Shown here: positions 11,361 through 23,488 of the stretch, piece by piece
How positions within the stretch are numbered: position 1 is the stretch's first letter
How the letters are laid out: each line of letters begins with the position of its first letter
Assembly (NCBI GenBank): GCA_029582165.1
Contig: CM055884.1
Coordinates: forward strand, 18,197,037 to 18,261,036
DNA length: 64,000 nucleotides
DNA from: Portulaca oleracea
Taxonomy: Eukaryota; Streptophyta; Magnoliopsida; Caryophyllales; Portulacaceae
Direction of reading: 5' to 3'
Program-made: the position numbers and the translations under genes
The notes under the pieces: generated by a model
Told to the model about the DNA's origin: nothing
Database searches by the model: none
Seen by the model: the letters and a program-made list of their open reading frames with translations, nothing else

Positions 11361-12480
11361 TTCAAAGTTTAGGTTTTCCAAGATCCTGCACTATGCAGTT
11401 TCTGAATGCATTTCTGATTAATATGACTTAAGCTTATAGTGTCAGAATTATGTTTCGTTTGAGTCATTTGTTCAAACTCTTGGCTCAACCATTAGCATTC
11501 TTTCAATCTTATTTAGGTGTTCTCATTGTTTCGCTAAGACTACTTCATTTTGGAAATCTTTAAACTATTTTAACATTCCAGCTTCATATGAATCTCATAG
11601 ACATGAATCACCATGCTTTATTTTATTGATCCTTGAAGATTTGAAGTAATTCATCCCTTGTACTTGTGCTCAATTGGACTACATATATCCATATGTATGA
11701 GTGTTTGTTGGCACGTTCACCCTTTCTTGTAAAAGGTATAGTCATGCTTTGCAGACATCACATGTTTCAAAGTCTTATTATTCAAAAGTCTATCATTGTG
11801 ACGCTTCCGAATGCGCTCTGATTTGCATGACTTAATAGATAGTTACAAGGTTTAAGTTTGAATATGAGTTATTCCTTTTAAACCTTTTGGTTTCGATGTG
11901 TTGTGTGTGTTTATCCGAGATCCTCTCTCTCTAACTGAGAGCCTGAAATCAAATTTCTACTTATAATGAGAATATAGAATCACCTATAAATTTCTGTTAT
12001 AAGTCTTGAGGAAATGGATAAACAATCAACTCTTCATGAGAAGCTACAACTAATTGCATGTTCCCTTTTGTAGGCTGACTCTCATCCTTCAAAGCACATC
12101 TACTTTGCTGTAGATCCTGCACATTTGCATAAATGCGAGTTTTCACAACCGATATCTTATACTCAAAGTAGGTTTAATAAGGGTAGTGTGTATCATATAC
12201 GCATTTGCCTAGAAATGAAATCATATCTCAATTCTTCCTTATAGTTATTCACGCTCCCAGTGTCATACATGTTCTGGTTGTTAACCGGTTGCTGTCATTG
12301 GTTGGGTATGTACAACTGTTTGTCCTTACCTTTCCTTTGACTTGTTGTCTTTGATAGATTTCTTAAATCTTATTTTCCCTTTTACTAAAAGACTATCTTT
12401 GGTCGCTAACCTTTTGGTTAAAAGGGGGGATATGAGGTTTCTCATGTTTCAAAATACTCAAATTATTTTAAAAAATGAGC
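11361..12480 (-). pseudogene. Copia remnant: protease and start of integrase
   Basis: Minus strand reading from high to low coordinates. Near 12170-12110 there is DIGCENSHLCKCAGS, resembling the DTGCGSHLC block that carries the aspartic protease active site (Thr changed to Ile). Near 11790-11830 FETCDVCKA appears, and near 11690-11720 LIHMDICSPIEHKYKG, the equivalent of the LIHTDVCGPM motif at the start of the integrase. Below it FKDFQNEV fits the following integrase sequence. Many stops and frameshifts. The same integrase start also occurs at about 8385-8510, on the other side of the plastid insert. Confidence 0.55.
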
Positions 12481-15274
12481 GCCATCAATTGGCCTTTATC
12501 TAGCTTAACCGAGACTATCTGGTTATTAGTTTCATATTTATTAACTCTAACTAGTTCGAAGAACTTGGTTTTGAGTTTGGAAATATTGAAAACATTCCTC
12601 TAACCTTCAAACATTTTGAAGTTTAAAGTTGTATGAATACTATGACATTACATGTATTCATTTGGCTTGGTTGACCTCTTAATATTGATGCCTAGCTCAA
12701 TATTATATCAAAGACATGTTTCTTTTAATTCGCCCAAGACAATCTTGTGATAGCAATGCCAATTAAGGAATTGGTGTAATTGTTTTTCTCTTTCTCAAGG
12801 AGAAAACAATATTTTATTAGTGGTGGATGTTTGAGTGAAAAAGACATAAATAATTCTACGAGACAAAAAAATTGTTCATTTTAGTTATTATTCATTAAAA
12901 GAAATTAAACAAATTTTAATTTCAAATCAAAACACTTTATTAACTCTCACTTAGTGTTTTAATTTTAACCAAGACCCACAAGACTCATGGGCTCAAGTGG
13001 ACTTTGGCCCAACAAAACTCGATCCCATGTTATTTTTGGTGGATCACCTTATGATCAATCATTCAAAATGACTCTTAGCAAGAAATTTGTATCGAATACA
13101 ATATTTCTCTTCCTCTGCTCTTGGCCCAAAACTATTTTGATAGCCAATTTGAATTGACCTAGCTCCCACCCTACTTATTAATGATGGACAAATAATTCGC
13201 TTTGGCATTCTTTATTTATCCATCTAAGTGGTGTTTCGATAGGTTGAGCAATAATTCATTTTGAGAGTAGATTTTATTATTCTAAGCATGCAATTCTAGG
13301 TGAACTATTTCGAAAAGCATAAAAGACATAATAAAACATGCAATAACGAATTTAAAGCATAAATAAAACACCTAGTATGGCCACCTAGACTTAATCAACT
13401 AATTAAACTAAGCCTTGACAGTCTTCAAGAAAATCTTCTTGGGTTTTGCAACTTCCTTGGATGGGCTCCCACTCGAATCACCACCTCCATTGCTGTTGGG
13501 CTCCCACTCAACTTGATGTCTCCTATTACAACAAATTTACAAAGTGGACCTCACAATTAACTGAAAATTTAAATTTAAAATTAATTCAACGACGGTACGC
13601 AGGTCGTATTTCACCCAACCCGGTACGCAGACCGATAAAACCGACTATCTATGGCCATACTAGAAGCACATGCAAACAAGCAATATTGCAATAATTATAT
13701 CAAATATAACACATGCTTTAGATAACAAATTATAAAGGCATATTTAATTGCAATATAACACATATAAGGAAACAAATACTAAAATTGGTTTCCTAAAAGT
13801 TTGCATGATTAATAATAAACAAAATTCCAAATTTTATCTTAGTTACCTAAACAAATTTAGGATTTTATACTTATACATACAAAATACTTGACTTTCCTAA
13901 AATCAAGAAGTCTAAAAGATACTATATCTTTTAAAGATATTGTAAGTTTCATAAACTTTACAAACTAATAGATTTTATGCCCATCAACTGATTTAGTAGT
14001 AATAGGATTTAACAATTAATTTCATAAATTAATTACAAACCCTAAAACACACGAATTCACCAAAACTGCTGGCAACACGGTCCGTGTTGCTTCCCAGTTT
14101 TGGTTAATTTCCTGAATTAAAAACTTAAATAAAATTATCATAACTTATCGAATCTAATAATTTCATATCATAGTGTTATCTAATAACCCAATATGAAAAT
14201 TTTCTAGAATTTTAACAATTTTCAAAAGATTGTAAAATTTTAGGGAATTAAACATTTTAATTCTCTGTTTAAGAGGAAAATAAATAATAACAATCCGATA
14301 AGTTTAAAAATCAAATTTTGTAATTTTTGCATACAGTAGATTCATCCAATATGCTAGTGTAAAAATTTCAGATTTTTATCAAATTTCTAAAATTAGAATA
14401 AAAATCAAAGAAGTAAACAATTTTACTTTTCTGTTAATCTGAAAATTAAAGGAAAATTAGTTAAAATTTTCAAAATTCACGAAAATTTTATCCATAACAG
14501 AATGGTTACCCAGTAACCTACTGTAAAATTTTCAGAAAATTTGCAAATTTCTATAAATTTACAAAATTCAGACAAGCAATAAATTTATTTCTCTCAGATT
14601 TGAAAATCAAACAAAATATAATTTGACCGGATAAATTAACGGAAAATTTTTTCCCTAAAATTATGGTTACCCAGTAACCTACTGTAAAATTTTCAGATGT
14701 TTTACAAATTTCTAAAATTTTATAAAATTAAGAGAATTAATCTCTTTAGATCTAAAAAACTCAATTAAAAATCCACTTTAATTGGGAAATATCTAAAACA
14801 ATTATGGAAAGTTCAGAACACTTCCAGACACTTCCAGTAAAAATTTCAGAAATTTTTAAATTCGTTTGATATTTTATTTTGATTTTTCATAATTACCATG
14901 AATAAACTAAATCAGACAATAATTCTACAAAACCCTATTTTGCGAATTTAGACCTATTTCATGTATTGCCTACTATTTAACAATATTAAACAAAATTGGT
15001 TCTAAAACATTCAAAATTAAGTCAAGTTTATGCTATATTTAACGATTAAACAAACATAAAATCGATTAATTAAAGGCAATAAGAAATAAATAATAACAAA
15101 GCATGAAATTTTACAATAAAATTCCAGATTTACTATAATGAACAGTAAGGATTAAAACTTTCATAAAGATTCAAAATTTTAGGCATCAATCTACTCTATC
15201 ATACTCATAATATAATTCAACTATTGACAAAATTACTTATGAATATAAGTACAATACTTTAGCATGCAATTGGT
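12481..15274 (-). other. Copia interior, gag/leader side, unreadable
   Basis: AT-rich sequence between the protease remnant and the primer site. By position it should hold gag and the leader, but I could not read a gag motif. The phrase GTTACCCAGTAACCTACTGT occurs at about 14505 and again at about 14667, and several TTTTCAGA/AATTTTAC phrases recur, suggesting local duplication. One copy of the LTR palindrome CAACACGGTCCGTGTTG lies at 14073-14089. Confidence 0.4.
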
Positions 15275-15287
15275 GGCTCTGATACCA
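15275..15287 (-). other. Primer-binding site (tRNA-Met type) of the Copia element
   Basis: Minus-strand TGGTATCAGAGCC, complementary to the 3' end of initiator tRNA-Met, immediately inside the right LTR. It shows that the right LTR is the 5' LTR and that the element runs on the minus strand. Confidence 0.85.
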
Positions 15288-15288
15288 C

Positions 15289-16117
15289 TATTAGGTTTTA
15301 GGTTATCTATTTCCTAAACAGATACAGATTAATTGGCGGAAGATTTATAACGGTTATAAACAATTAATAAAAAACAAATGCAGAGGCTTTAGTAATTATA
15401 CATGATCGCTAATCCCGGCTGAAAAAGAGGTTGACCTTCCAGATTCCAACGCTGAAACCCTCTACTAAAAAGTCCACGTAGCACTCCAGGAACCTGATTG
15501 CTAGATCGAGACGAATCTCAATCTAAGATGTATGTGAGATTGTTTCGGGAAACAGAGAATGTTTCCTGAAACAAGAACTGCAAACTAAAAGAGAGAGGAA
15601 CTCAGGAAATCACCCTGGTATCTCTCTAAAAGTCTTAGGCAGTTGATGTTGAATAATCTCTCACAGAGACCCCTTTATATAGTGTTTAGATAACCTAGGG
15701 AGAAGGCACAAAACCCTAAAGGGCCGACTTAACGCAACGACGGATTTCTCAGGCCCAACACGGTCCTTGTTGGTCTCCAGAAAGTCCATTAACTCGGCCT
15801 ATGGACACCACGGATCGTGGTGTCCCAACACGGACCGTGTTGGGTCAACACGGTCCGTGTTGAACTCAGTTGGGTCTGTGTTGGGCTGATTTCTCACAGA
15901 AATCAGTTCCCAACTTTTCTAAATGTAATATAATATCACTTTGGTTATATACATTGTTCCAGGGCACTGACTTGTATCACCCAGTAGGACCAAATAATAT
16001 AGTTGTAATTAAACATATTCAATTACTAATTATAGAGGTCTGTGGCAAAACATATAATTACTATATTACTTTGGTTTAGTCTCCATGTATATCGAATATT
16101 GTCGGAACATCCCAACA
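15289..16117 (-). repeat. Copia 5' LTR (right copy)
   Basis: Read on the minus strand it starts TGTTGGGATG, a common Copia LTR start, and ends next to the primer site at 15289. A TATA box (TATATAAAGG, minus) lies at 15671-15683. Upstream of it, at 15756-15862, sit four copies of a 17-bp palindrome of the form CAACACGGWCCGTGTTG (one a variant with CACCACGG). The left LTR has only two such copies at the same distance from its TATA box. Confidence 0.8.
15756..15862 (-). promoter_or_regulatory. Palindrome cluster upstream of the Copia LTR TATA box
   Basis: Four sites at 15756, 15806, 15826 and 15846, including CAACACGGACCGTGTTG and CAACACGGTCCGTGTTG. The nearest is 73 bp upstream of the minus-strand TATA box. 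Two decayed copies sit at the matching place in the other LTR (5840-5877). Confidence 0.6.
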
Positions 16118-16194
16118 ATATACACCTTACGTACGACATATCAGCGTATGCATATATTCTAGCAATGATATTCTTTCTAATTTCATGAATTTTT

Positions 16195-17432
16195 TGATGT
16201 ATGTGCAACTCAACTTAATCAGAGTGCACTTGAGCTGGACAACACCAAAGGCGCTCCCTGACCTTGTTTGTTATATCAAAGCTTTTCCTAGGGATGGAAA
16301 AGCATCAAGGAGTGAAACACAAAGAAAGAAAAACAAAGAAACCTGTGTATCCAACTGATACAGACCACACCACAATAGGAAAACACAAGGGCAAAACTCA
16401 GGCTATGCACTAGATATAGTCCACACCACCAGAACACAATCTGAGCTCTACTTAACACCTACTAAGCTTGCCAAAGCTTAGTTACAGACAAGTAGAAAGA
16501 ATTGAGAGTTTTAGAGGCACCCACAGGAGCAAGCTCTACTGATTTCATAAACATTCACTCTTCTATAGATGAAAAATGAAGCCAAAGTTTGATAATATAC
16601 AAGGTTGTGTTCTAACGGAGCTATTAAGGTTTCCTAAGCTGGAAGAAACCTCTAAACTATTACTAAGCTCAATTAACAGGCCTAATTGAGCTACTTAAGA
16701 CTAATACAAAACATAATTACATAAGATTATATCAAAGAAAAAGCAAAATAAAAACAAAAGTTGCTGGCTGGTTCTGATTGGGCCAACAGCTGCTTCCTTC
16801 TACCTTAGTCATGCTTCCACTGAGTTAATTAAATCCACTTTGGCTGCTGAGAATAGCTGATCATATTAACTAACTAAGGCACTCGATCATTAAAGGGGAA
16901 AATGACCAAATGACCTTGTCATTGCTGAAAATACCAAAACTGTCCAGCTGCTTGATGTTGCTTGCACTGTCTAAGCAAATTGGCTGTAGCAAATGTCCTG
17001 GAACAGCAAACACTTACACTCCTCGATCAGTGCACATACCTGAGCCAAAGACTACATAGAAGCCATTAAATGCCATTGCCATGTCTTCTGCAGCTTGTAT
17101 TTAACCTTGAAACAGACATGAACCCTGATTTCATAGGTTGGGGTTCTGCCAAGGTCCAATTGCATCAATTGGACTTTGGTTCTTAAGGCCAAAGTTGCCC
17201 TTTGCACAGGCTTCAGGGGTGATCAACTTGCTGCCCTTCAATGCTTCAAAACTCCCCTAGGACCTGTCTGTCATGGCTCTCCTATGCTTGCTGTACGAGG
17301 GACTTAATCCCTCCTGAGTTTCCAGCCAGGTACAGGTTTGCAAAAGACCTGCTGAAACTCTCAGGACAGAAAGTCCTCCCTTGGTCCCTTGGAATGTCCA
17401 TGAGCAACGCTGGTGTAGATGGACCTCCATCA
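16195..17432 (-). repeat. Gypsy 3' LTR
   Basis: Left copy, beginning TGATGTATGTGCAACTCAAC on the plus strand and ending CCTCCATCA. It aligns along its whole length with 35226-36468, with scattered single-base differences and small indels. By eye the identity is well above 90 percent. Confidence 0.9.
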
Positions 17433-17440
17433 TCCCCCTC
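17433..17440 (-). other. Gypsy polypurine tract
   Basis: Minus-strand GAGGGGGA abuts the 3' LTR start (TGATGGAGGTCC). This is the usual primer for plus-strand DNA synthesis. Confidence 0.75.
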
Positions 17441-17946
17441 AGGTTCAGAAAAGTTTTCCCTCAAACTTGGTAAACCTTCTTCTTCTGGATAATAGGGTCT
17501 GAGGTCTGCCACATTAAAAGTTGCACTTCCTCCATAATCTTCAGATAAATTTAACTTATAAGCATTCTCATTGACTTGCTCTAATACCTCAAATGGACCA
17601 TCAGCTCTGGATACAAGTTTGCCTTTCCTTTTGCAAGGAAACCTGTCTTTCCTGAGATGTATCCAAACCAAATCACCAGGGGTAAACACAACTCTCCTCT
17701 TTTGATTAGCTGCTGTTGCTATCTTTTCATTGTGCTTCTCAACTTGCTGTTGTACTTGCTGATGGAACTCTTTGATTTGCTTGGCCCTTAGTTCAGCTTC
17801 ATAGCTAAACTTGACTGAAGTAGTTTGGGGTACCAAATCCAAAGGACTGATTGGATTTAGTCCATAAACCACTTGAAATGGTGAATGACCAGTAGCTTTA
17901 CTAGGGGCTCTCTTGAAAGCAAACTCTGCCTGTGGTAGCATAGTAT
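17433..17946 (-). pseudogene. Gypsy integrase C-terminal part
   Basis: Continues the integrase on the other side of the solo LTR: WDTMLPQAEFAFKRAPSKA, SPFQVVYGLNPISPLDLVPQ, VVFTPGDLVWIHLRKDRFP, KLVSRADGPFEVLEQVNENA, ATFNVADLRPYYPEEEG. The open frame runs on into the LTR and ends at 17282. No chromodomain was recognised after the GPFEVL motif. The junction at 17946/17952 carries the CCCAA duplication of the inserted LTR. Confidence 0.9.
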
Positions 17947-17951
17947 CCCAA

Positions 17952-20900
17952 TGTAACGCCCCAACCTTAATCACAAGATTAAGACTATACTTAGAATCCC
18001 AAACCTGTGATTAGCGCAGCGGAACACCTTAGGTCGAGGCATTACCGCCGTCTCCCAAAAGAGACAAGGCAACAACACCAAAGAAACATCATTAAAACAC
18101 AAGATAACTTACTAACTTAAAAACCTTCACATATAAAACTTATACAACCCTTGGATAAAGCATATAAACTTAAACATAGCTTAAAAGTAAAACAACTTCT
18201 TCCATAAACATGGTTACTTCAAAAACATGCGACTCTCAAGCCGACCCAAATACTTCAACCATGACTACCTTGCTTGCAACACGTGATTACCCCTGCTTGC
18301 CTTTGCCTTTACCTTGGGTGCTCGGACCCCCTAAAACAAAACATTAAAACATTGCGAAAAGTGAGTGGGGAAACACTCAGTACGTAAACCTCCAACACGT
18401 CAAACCGTTCGAAAACGGTTTTAGTGCCGGCATTTAAATTCATTTTGAAAACGGGGAAGGGGTAATAAAACATTAACTTGAAAAGACATGAACATAGACT
18501 TATACATGAGTAAGAGTAACTTGAGTTCATAAAGAAACAACATGTCACATGAACTTAGAAGTAAATACATAAACTTAAGAGTTTTGGGTCCCCTTTAGAT
18601 CGATGCAAAGCATCTCAAGACGCACGCCAAACCGATCCGAGTTTGGATGGGTGATCACATGCAATGACATCGCCGTGTCTAGGACACTCTGATCAGGAGC
18701 ATCTAAAACATAAAAGGCTAGCACTTCTCGTAACTAGCTAGAACATAGAAAATAGAATCCATAAAATGGGACCACTTAAAACCATGAATAATCATAAAAG
18801 CATAAATTAGCATAAACTGTAAACCTTTAACATAAATCGTAAACATTTATCATAAACCGTAAACATAAACATAAACCGGAAACCTTTAACGTAAACCATA
18901 AACTTTCAACATAAATCGTAAACATAAAACATAAATTATAACCATAAAACATAAACCGTAAACATTTGCATAAACCGCAAACATAAAACATAAATCGTGA
19001 ACATAAAGCATAGATCGTAAATATAAGGCATAAATCGTAAACATTAAGGAGCGAAGAGTTGGACAATTCGCGTACCTTGAACGTGTGGATCGCTCGGGGT
19101 GATCTCGGCCGGGGAATGGCTCGGGTCGAGGCTGAACTTTGAGCTTAAAACGATAGAGTTCGGTATTAGAATAGAAGCTATGAAAAGGTGAGGGCATAGG
19201 GCCTCACAAAAGAGTTTTGGAAATAAATCGTATAAAAATTTCAGGTTTTTATGACAATAGTATTTTGGTCGTAACTCGGGCTATAAAATTCGGATTTCGC
19301 TATGCGAGTACTTTTCGGAAAGGGAAAAACATAATCCACAAGTTTGTCAACTGGGCCAGAGGCTAAACAGGGTGAGAAGAGCCCGAAAAAAGCTCCGGAC
19401 AGCAACAGTGAAATACGGAAATATACTCTTATGTGCGGTTTTGTCGTTTAGACCAAATCAATAGAACTTTGTAATTTCCTTTGAACTCAAAGGAGCTCTA
19501 TGACTTAAAGAATACTTGTAAAATATAGACCTTAAATTTCTCAAAGAGACTTTAAAACTCTAAAGTAAAATGAACTCATTTCCTTAAATTTATGAGTTTT
19601 CGGTAAATTAAAACGGTAAACGTAGAATAGTTTAAAAGATCTCGGGGTTCCTTAAAACCTTTAAAACCGAGTTCCATGGTTCCTACTTATGGAATATATC
19701 ATAAAGGTCGTATGACTTAGGTTACACACCCATAAAACCAATTATAAGCTCAATATAATAACCTTTAACCCAATTAATGCATTTATCAATTACCCAGAAA
19801 ATTCCAGTTTCTCTGCCCCGCTTCCGGGTGCTATAACTCACTCTCCCGATATCGGTTTGACTCATACCATACATTTTCGGAAAGCTTGAAACGTCTCCTA
19901 CAACTCTTATGTTGAACACTTTCTCAAACTCCAACTCCATATGGACGGAAAATGCCCAACAAAACACTGACTCCAAATTCGTATATAAAAACATACCTTT
20001 ACGGTTTTGGCTCTAACTTGAGCTATACAAATCGAAAACCCGAAATTCCAAAGCCCGGTGTTTACTAACATTCTTGGCTACATTTTTACACCATATTATG
20101 GGCTCAAAACTAATTTTAACATCTCCCATAAAAATCACATTTTGGGCAGAATGTTTAGGGTCAGATTTTGCCCTCATGCATAGTTTACTTGCATCCAACC
20201 TTTCCACTAATGAAACACCTATTGCAATATACCCAATTCCTCATAAATTTCCAGAATTTAAGCCTCTAAAATTAGCATCCACACTTGTAAAATTCACATG
20301 CAACAACACCAAGTTACATGCACTTAGATCACACCATAGCTTTCACAATTTTCCTCACTAATTACACATAAAAAACCCAATTAAACATGATTAATCTATT
20401 TACCCCTTTCAAAACAGAAACTAACCTTCAAATTGTCATCAAATACCACATGCAAAAACCATAAATATCAATCTCTTCAACAAGAAACACTACTCTCTCA
20501 AAAGATTCACCAAACCTCACTAAACACATGTAGTTTGTCCCTAAAATCAACTCTACTAACATATACTTTGAAATTTATGAAAAAGAGAGGTGATTAGAAG
20601 GATGAATAATAAATTAGTACATGTAAAACATCAAAACTCAGATTGTATATCAATGGAGATGAAGGAATAAGATGAATACCACTTGAAAGAGATGACAAGA
20701 ATGAGCAAGGAAGTGTAGAAATGGAAGAGGAGCAACGTCACGGAATCTTGGCCGAAAAGCTGCCGCGCCCGCCAAAAACACAAGGGCAGGGGGGTGTTGC
20801 TGCTCGGTGCTGTGGGAGAGGGGAAGGGCTGAGATGAGTTATCAATTTTTTTGAAAAACAAAGCCCCTTTGACTCCCTCTTAACGTATTAATACTAACCC

Positions 20901-21334
20901 TCCCAATTAACTTAACTAATAACACTAAAAATAATAATATCATTACTCCAATTATAATACTAATACCTTAATTAAAGAGACATAAAATTGGTAGTAGATG
21001 ATAGCTATAAAATGTATTTAATTTATGCGGGTTAAAAAGACGGTAAAATCAGTAAATTAAATTTAAACCGTTTGGCCGAAAAAAATTGAAACAGTACTTA
21101 ACCCGACTTTAAAATAAAGTCATAGAACCTACAATAATTATATAATAAGGTCCAAAATATACTGTAACAAAATTCGATTAAGAATTTTGATCGGTAAAAT
21201 TTGCCGCTTCGCCATTCCTCCGAGACCTGTCACCATTAGCTAACCACAAGGTACAAAGTTTTTAATTAACAAATTATAACTAATTAAAATAGATTAACTA
21301 CTGTAATACGTATGATTTAGGGCGGGGTATTACA
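17952..21334 (-). mobile_element. Solo LTR (TGTAATACCCC family) inside the Gypsy integrase
   Basis: Begins TGTAACGCCCC and ends GGGGTATTACA on the plus strand, i.e. TG...CA with short inverted ends, flanked by perfect 5-bp CCCAA repeats (17947-17951 and 21335-21339). The 3383-bp interior has no reverse transcriptase, gag or second LTR, so it is best read as a solo LTR left by recombination between two LTRs. Size and ends resemble long LTRs of Ty3/Gypsy elements. The strand is chosen because TGTAATACCCC is the more usual LTR start. Short open frames within it overlap the tandem repeat and are not genes. Confidence 0.85.
18790..19050. repeat. Minisatellite within the solo LTR
   Basis: A run of degenerate units of about 18-24 bp containing CATAAACCGTAAACAT and variants, at least ten in succession. 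It produces spurious Tyr/Cys/Leu-rich open frames on the minus strand. Confidence 0.8.
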
Positions 21335-21339
21335 CCCAA

Positions 21340-22486
21340 CTACCTTTGTTTCTTGCCACCAAACTTCTCAAAAGTGCACCTAAGGTTCTCTTTGTAACCT
21401 CAGTTTGCCCATCTGTCTGAGGATGACAAGTAGTGCTAAACTTGAGTTGAGTTCCCATCTTTTTCCACAATGTGATCTAGAAATGGCTTAGAAACTTGGT
21501 ATCCCTGACTAAAACCATACACCTAGGAATGCCATGTAATCTGACTACCTCTTGAAAGTATAAATCGGCAACTCTCATAGCATCATAGGTAGTATTGCAA
21601 GGAATAAAATGAGCCATTTTTTAGAATCTATCAACAACAACCATAATGAAGTCTTTACCTCTCTGAGTTCTTGGGAGTCCCAGAGTAAAATCAAGGCTGA
21701 CATCTTCCCAGGGACTTCTAGGAATAGGCAAAGGGGTATAAAGCCTTGGGGTAGGCTTTGACTCTTGGATAGCTGGCATATACTGCACCTCTTGACAAGG
21801 TGTTCCACATCTCTTCCCATCTTTGGCCAAAAGAGGTGTTCTTTCAGCATAAGCAATGTCTTTTCTATGCCAAAGTGTCCTGCTAATCCACCTCCATGAA
21901 CTTCTGAGATTAATAATTCTCTTATACTACTTTTGGGAATGCATAATCTTCTTCCTTTGAATAAAAATCCACGATCTGTATGATACAGACCCTGAGGGTG
22001 CTGTTGACAAGCCTGGAACTTGTCTTTGAAATCATCATCTGTAGCATAAAGGACCGTCAGTTGCTCAAATCCTAGGATTCTGGAATCCAGGATATGTAGC
22101 AAGAAAAACCTTCTTGAAAGGGCATCAACTCCCTTGTTCATATTTCCTGCCTTATGATGGATCATAAAATGAAAGGACTTTATAAATTCAACCCATTTAG
22201 CATTCCTGGGATTAAGCTTGTGCTGTCCTTGAATATATTTCAGGGCTTCATGATCACTATGCAGTATAAATTCTCCACCAACTAAGTAATGCCTCCAATG
22301 CTCAAAAGCTCTGAAAATTGCATAAAACTCTTTGTCATAAGTGCTATACTTCTTCTTTGCTTCATTTAATTTCTCACTGAAATAAGCTATAGGTCTGCCT
22401 TCTTGGGACAAGGCAGCTCCTATACCAACTCCTGAGGCATCACATTCAACTTCAAAGACCTTAGAAAAGCTCGGCAAAGCAAGCAC
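21340..22486 (-). pseudogene. Gypsy RNase H and integrase N-terminal part
   Basis: ORF 21575-22486 starts with FEVECDASGVGIGAALSQEG, IAYFSEKLNEAKKKYSTYDK and LHSDHEALKYIQGQHKLN (RNase H), then the integrase zinc-binding region with [14 protein letters not shown] and [11 protein letters not shown] (an H-H-C-C arrangement). A frameshift near 21740 moves the integrase core start ([19 protein letters not shown] and FIMVVVDRF) to another frame. Further fragments of the core follow down to 21340, where the solo LTR begins. RNase H removes the RNA template. Integrase inserts the DNA. Confidence 0.9.
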
Positions 22487-22599
22487 TAGTGCTGTTGTAA
22501 GCTTTTCTTTGATATGTTGAAAGGACTTCTATGCTGCTGGAGTCCATTGAAAAGACTTTCCTTTGATAACTTCAGTCATGGGTGCCATGATGGTGCTGA

Positions 22600-23488
22600 A
22601 ATTCCTCACAAATCTTCTATAGAATGAAGCTAACCCATGAAAGCTTCTCACTTGCTATACAGAACTGGGTGTAGGCCACTCTTGAATGGCCTTGATCTTT
22701 TCCTGATCAACTTGAATGCCATTAGCTGATACTATAAAGCCAAGAAAAATAACTTGGTCTGTAAAGAACTGGCACTTCTTCAAATTCCCATAAAGTTTCT
22801 CCTTAGACAGAATTTCCATCACTTGCTTCAAGTGCTGTTGATGATCTGCTTCTGTCTTACTATAAACCAAAATATCATCAAAATAGACAACTACTCAACT
22901 TCCAATCAAAGGATTCAGTACCTGATTCATAAGTCTCATGAATGTAGAAGGAGCATTTGTGAGACCAAAGGGCATCACAAGCCATTCAAATAAACCTCCC
23001 TTTGTCTTAAATGTTGTCTTCCATTCATCACCTTCATAAATCCTGATTTGATAATAACCACTTCTCAAATCTATCTTGGAAAACATTTGTGACCCATGGA
23101 GCTCATTAAGAAGATCTTCAAGTCTAAGTATAGGAAACCTATACTTGATTGGGATCTTATTTATAACTCTACAGTCTATACACATCCTTTGGCTACCATC
23201 TTTCTTGGGAACCAAGAGAGTAGGTACTGCACATGGGCTCAAACTTTCCCTGATCATTCCCTTGCTGAGTAGATCATCTACTTGCCTCTGAATTTCTTCT
23301 GTTTCAGCTGGAGTCATCCTATAAGCAGGCTTATTTGGCAAAACTAATCCTGGGACTAGATCAATTTTGTGCTGGATGTCTCTCTTGGGGGGGTAATCCT
23401 GGGGGCATTTCATCTGGAAATAGATAGGCATACTCTTCCAGGAGTGGGACAAGTAGGGGATGGTTATTTTGTTGGATTTGTGGTTCAT
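22600..23488 (-). pseudogene. Gypsy reverse transcriptase
   Basis: Minus-strand frames 22895-23488 and 22655-22870 carry the reverse transcriptase in order: [94 protein letters not shown], then a stop (TGA at about 22895) and the catalytic YFDDILVYS, followed by KCQFFTDQVIFLGFIVSANG. The catalytic aspartates are present, but the stop directly before YFDD and another after TPSSV break the protein. Copies the element RNA into DNA. Confidence 0.92.

Larger units (their letters stand above)
5362..16117 (-). mobile_element. Decayed Ty1/Copia LTR retrotransposon with chloroplast insert
   Basis: Two related LTRs bound this interval. The outer ends read TG (5362) and CA (16117), and the flanking 5 bases are ATATA on both sides (5357-5361 and 16118-16122). 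A tRNA-Met primer site next to the right LTR fixes the orientation as minus. Inside, degraded Copia pol and gag segments are readable on the minus strand, interrupted at 8519-11360 by plastid DNA. The segments on either side of the plastid DNA overlap in content (both carry the start of the integrase domain). The interior may therefore be a composite of two related Copia copies, not one element with one insertion. No frame is intact. Confidence 0.75.

Noticed and set aside
15275..15287. tRNA-Met fragment as an RNA gene
   Set aside because: Only the 12-13 base primer-site complement is present, next to an LTR; the same holds at 35210, 47003 and 55406.
18827..19197. Tyr/Cys/Leu-rich minus-strand frames
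   Set aside because: They coincide with a minisatellite inside a solo LTR and change frame with the repeat.
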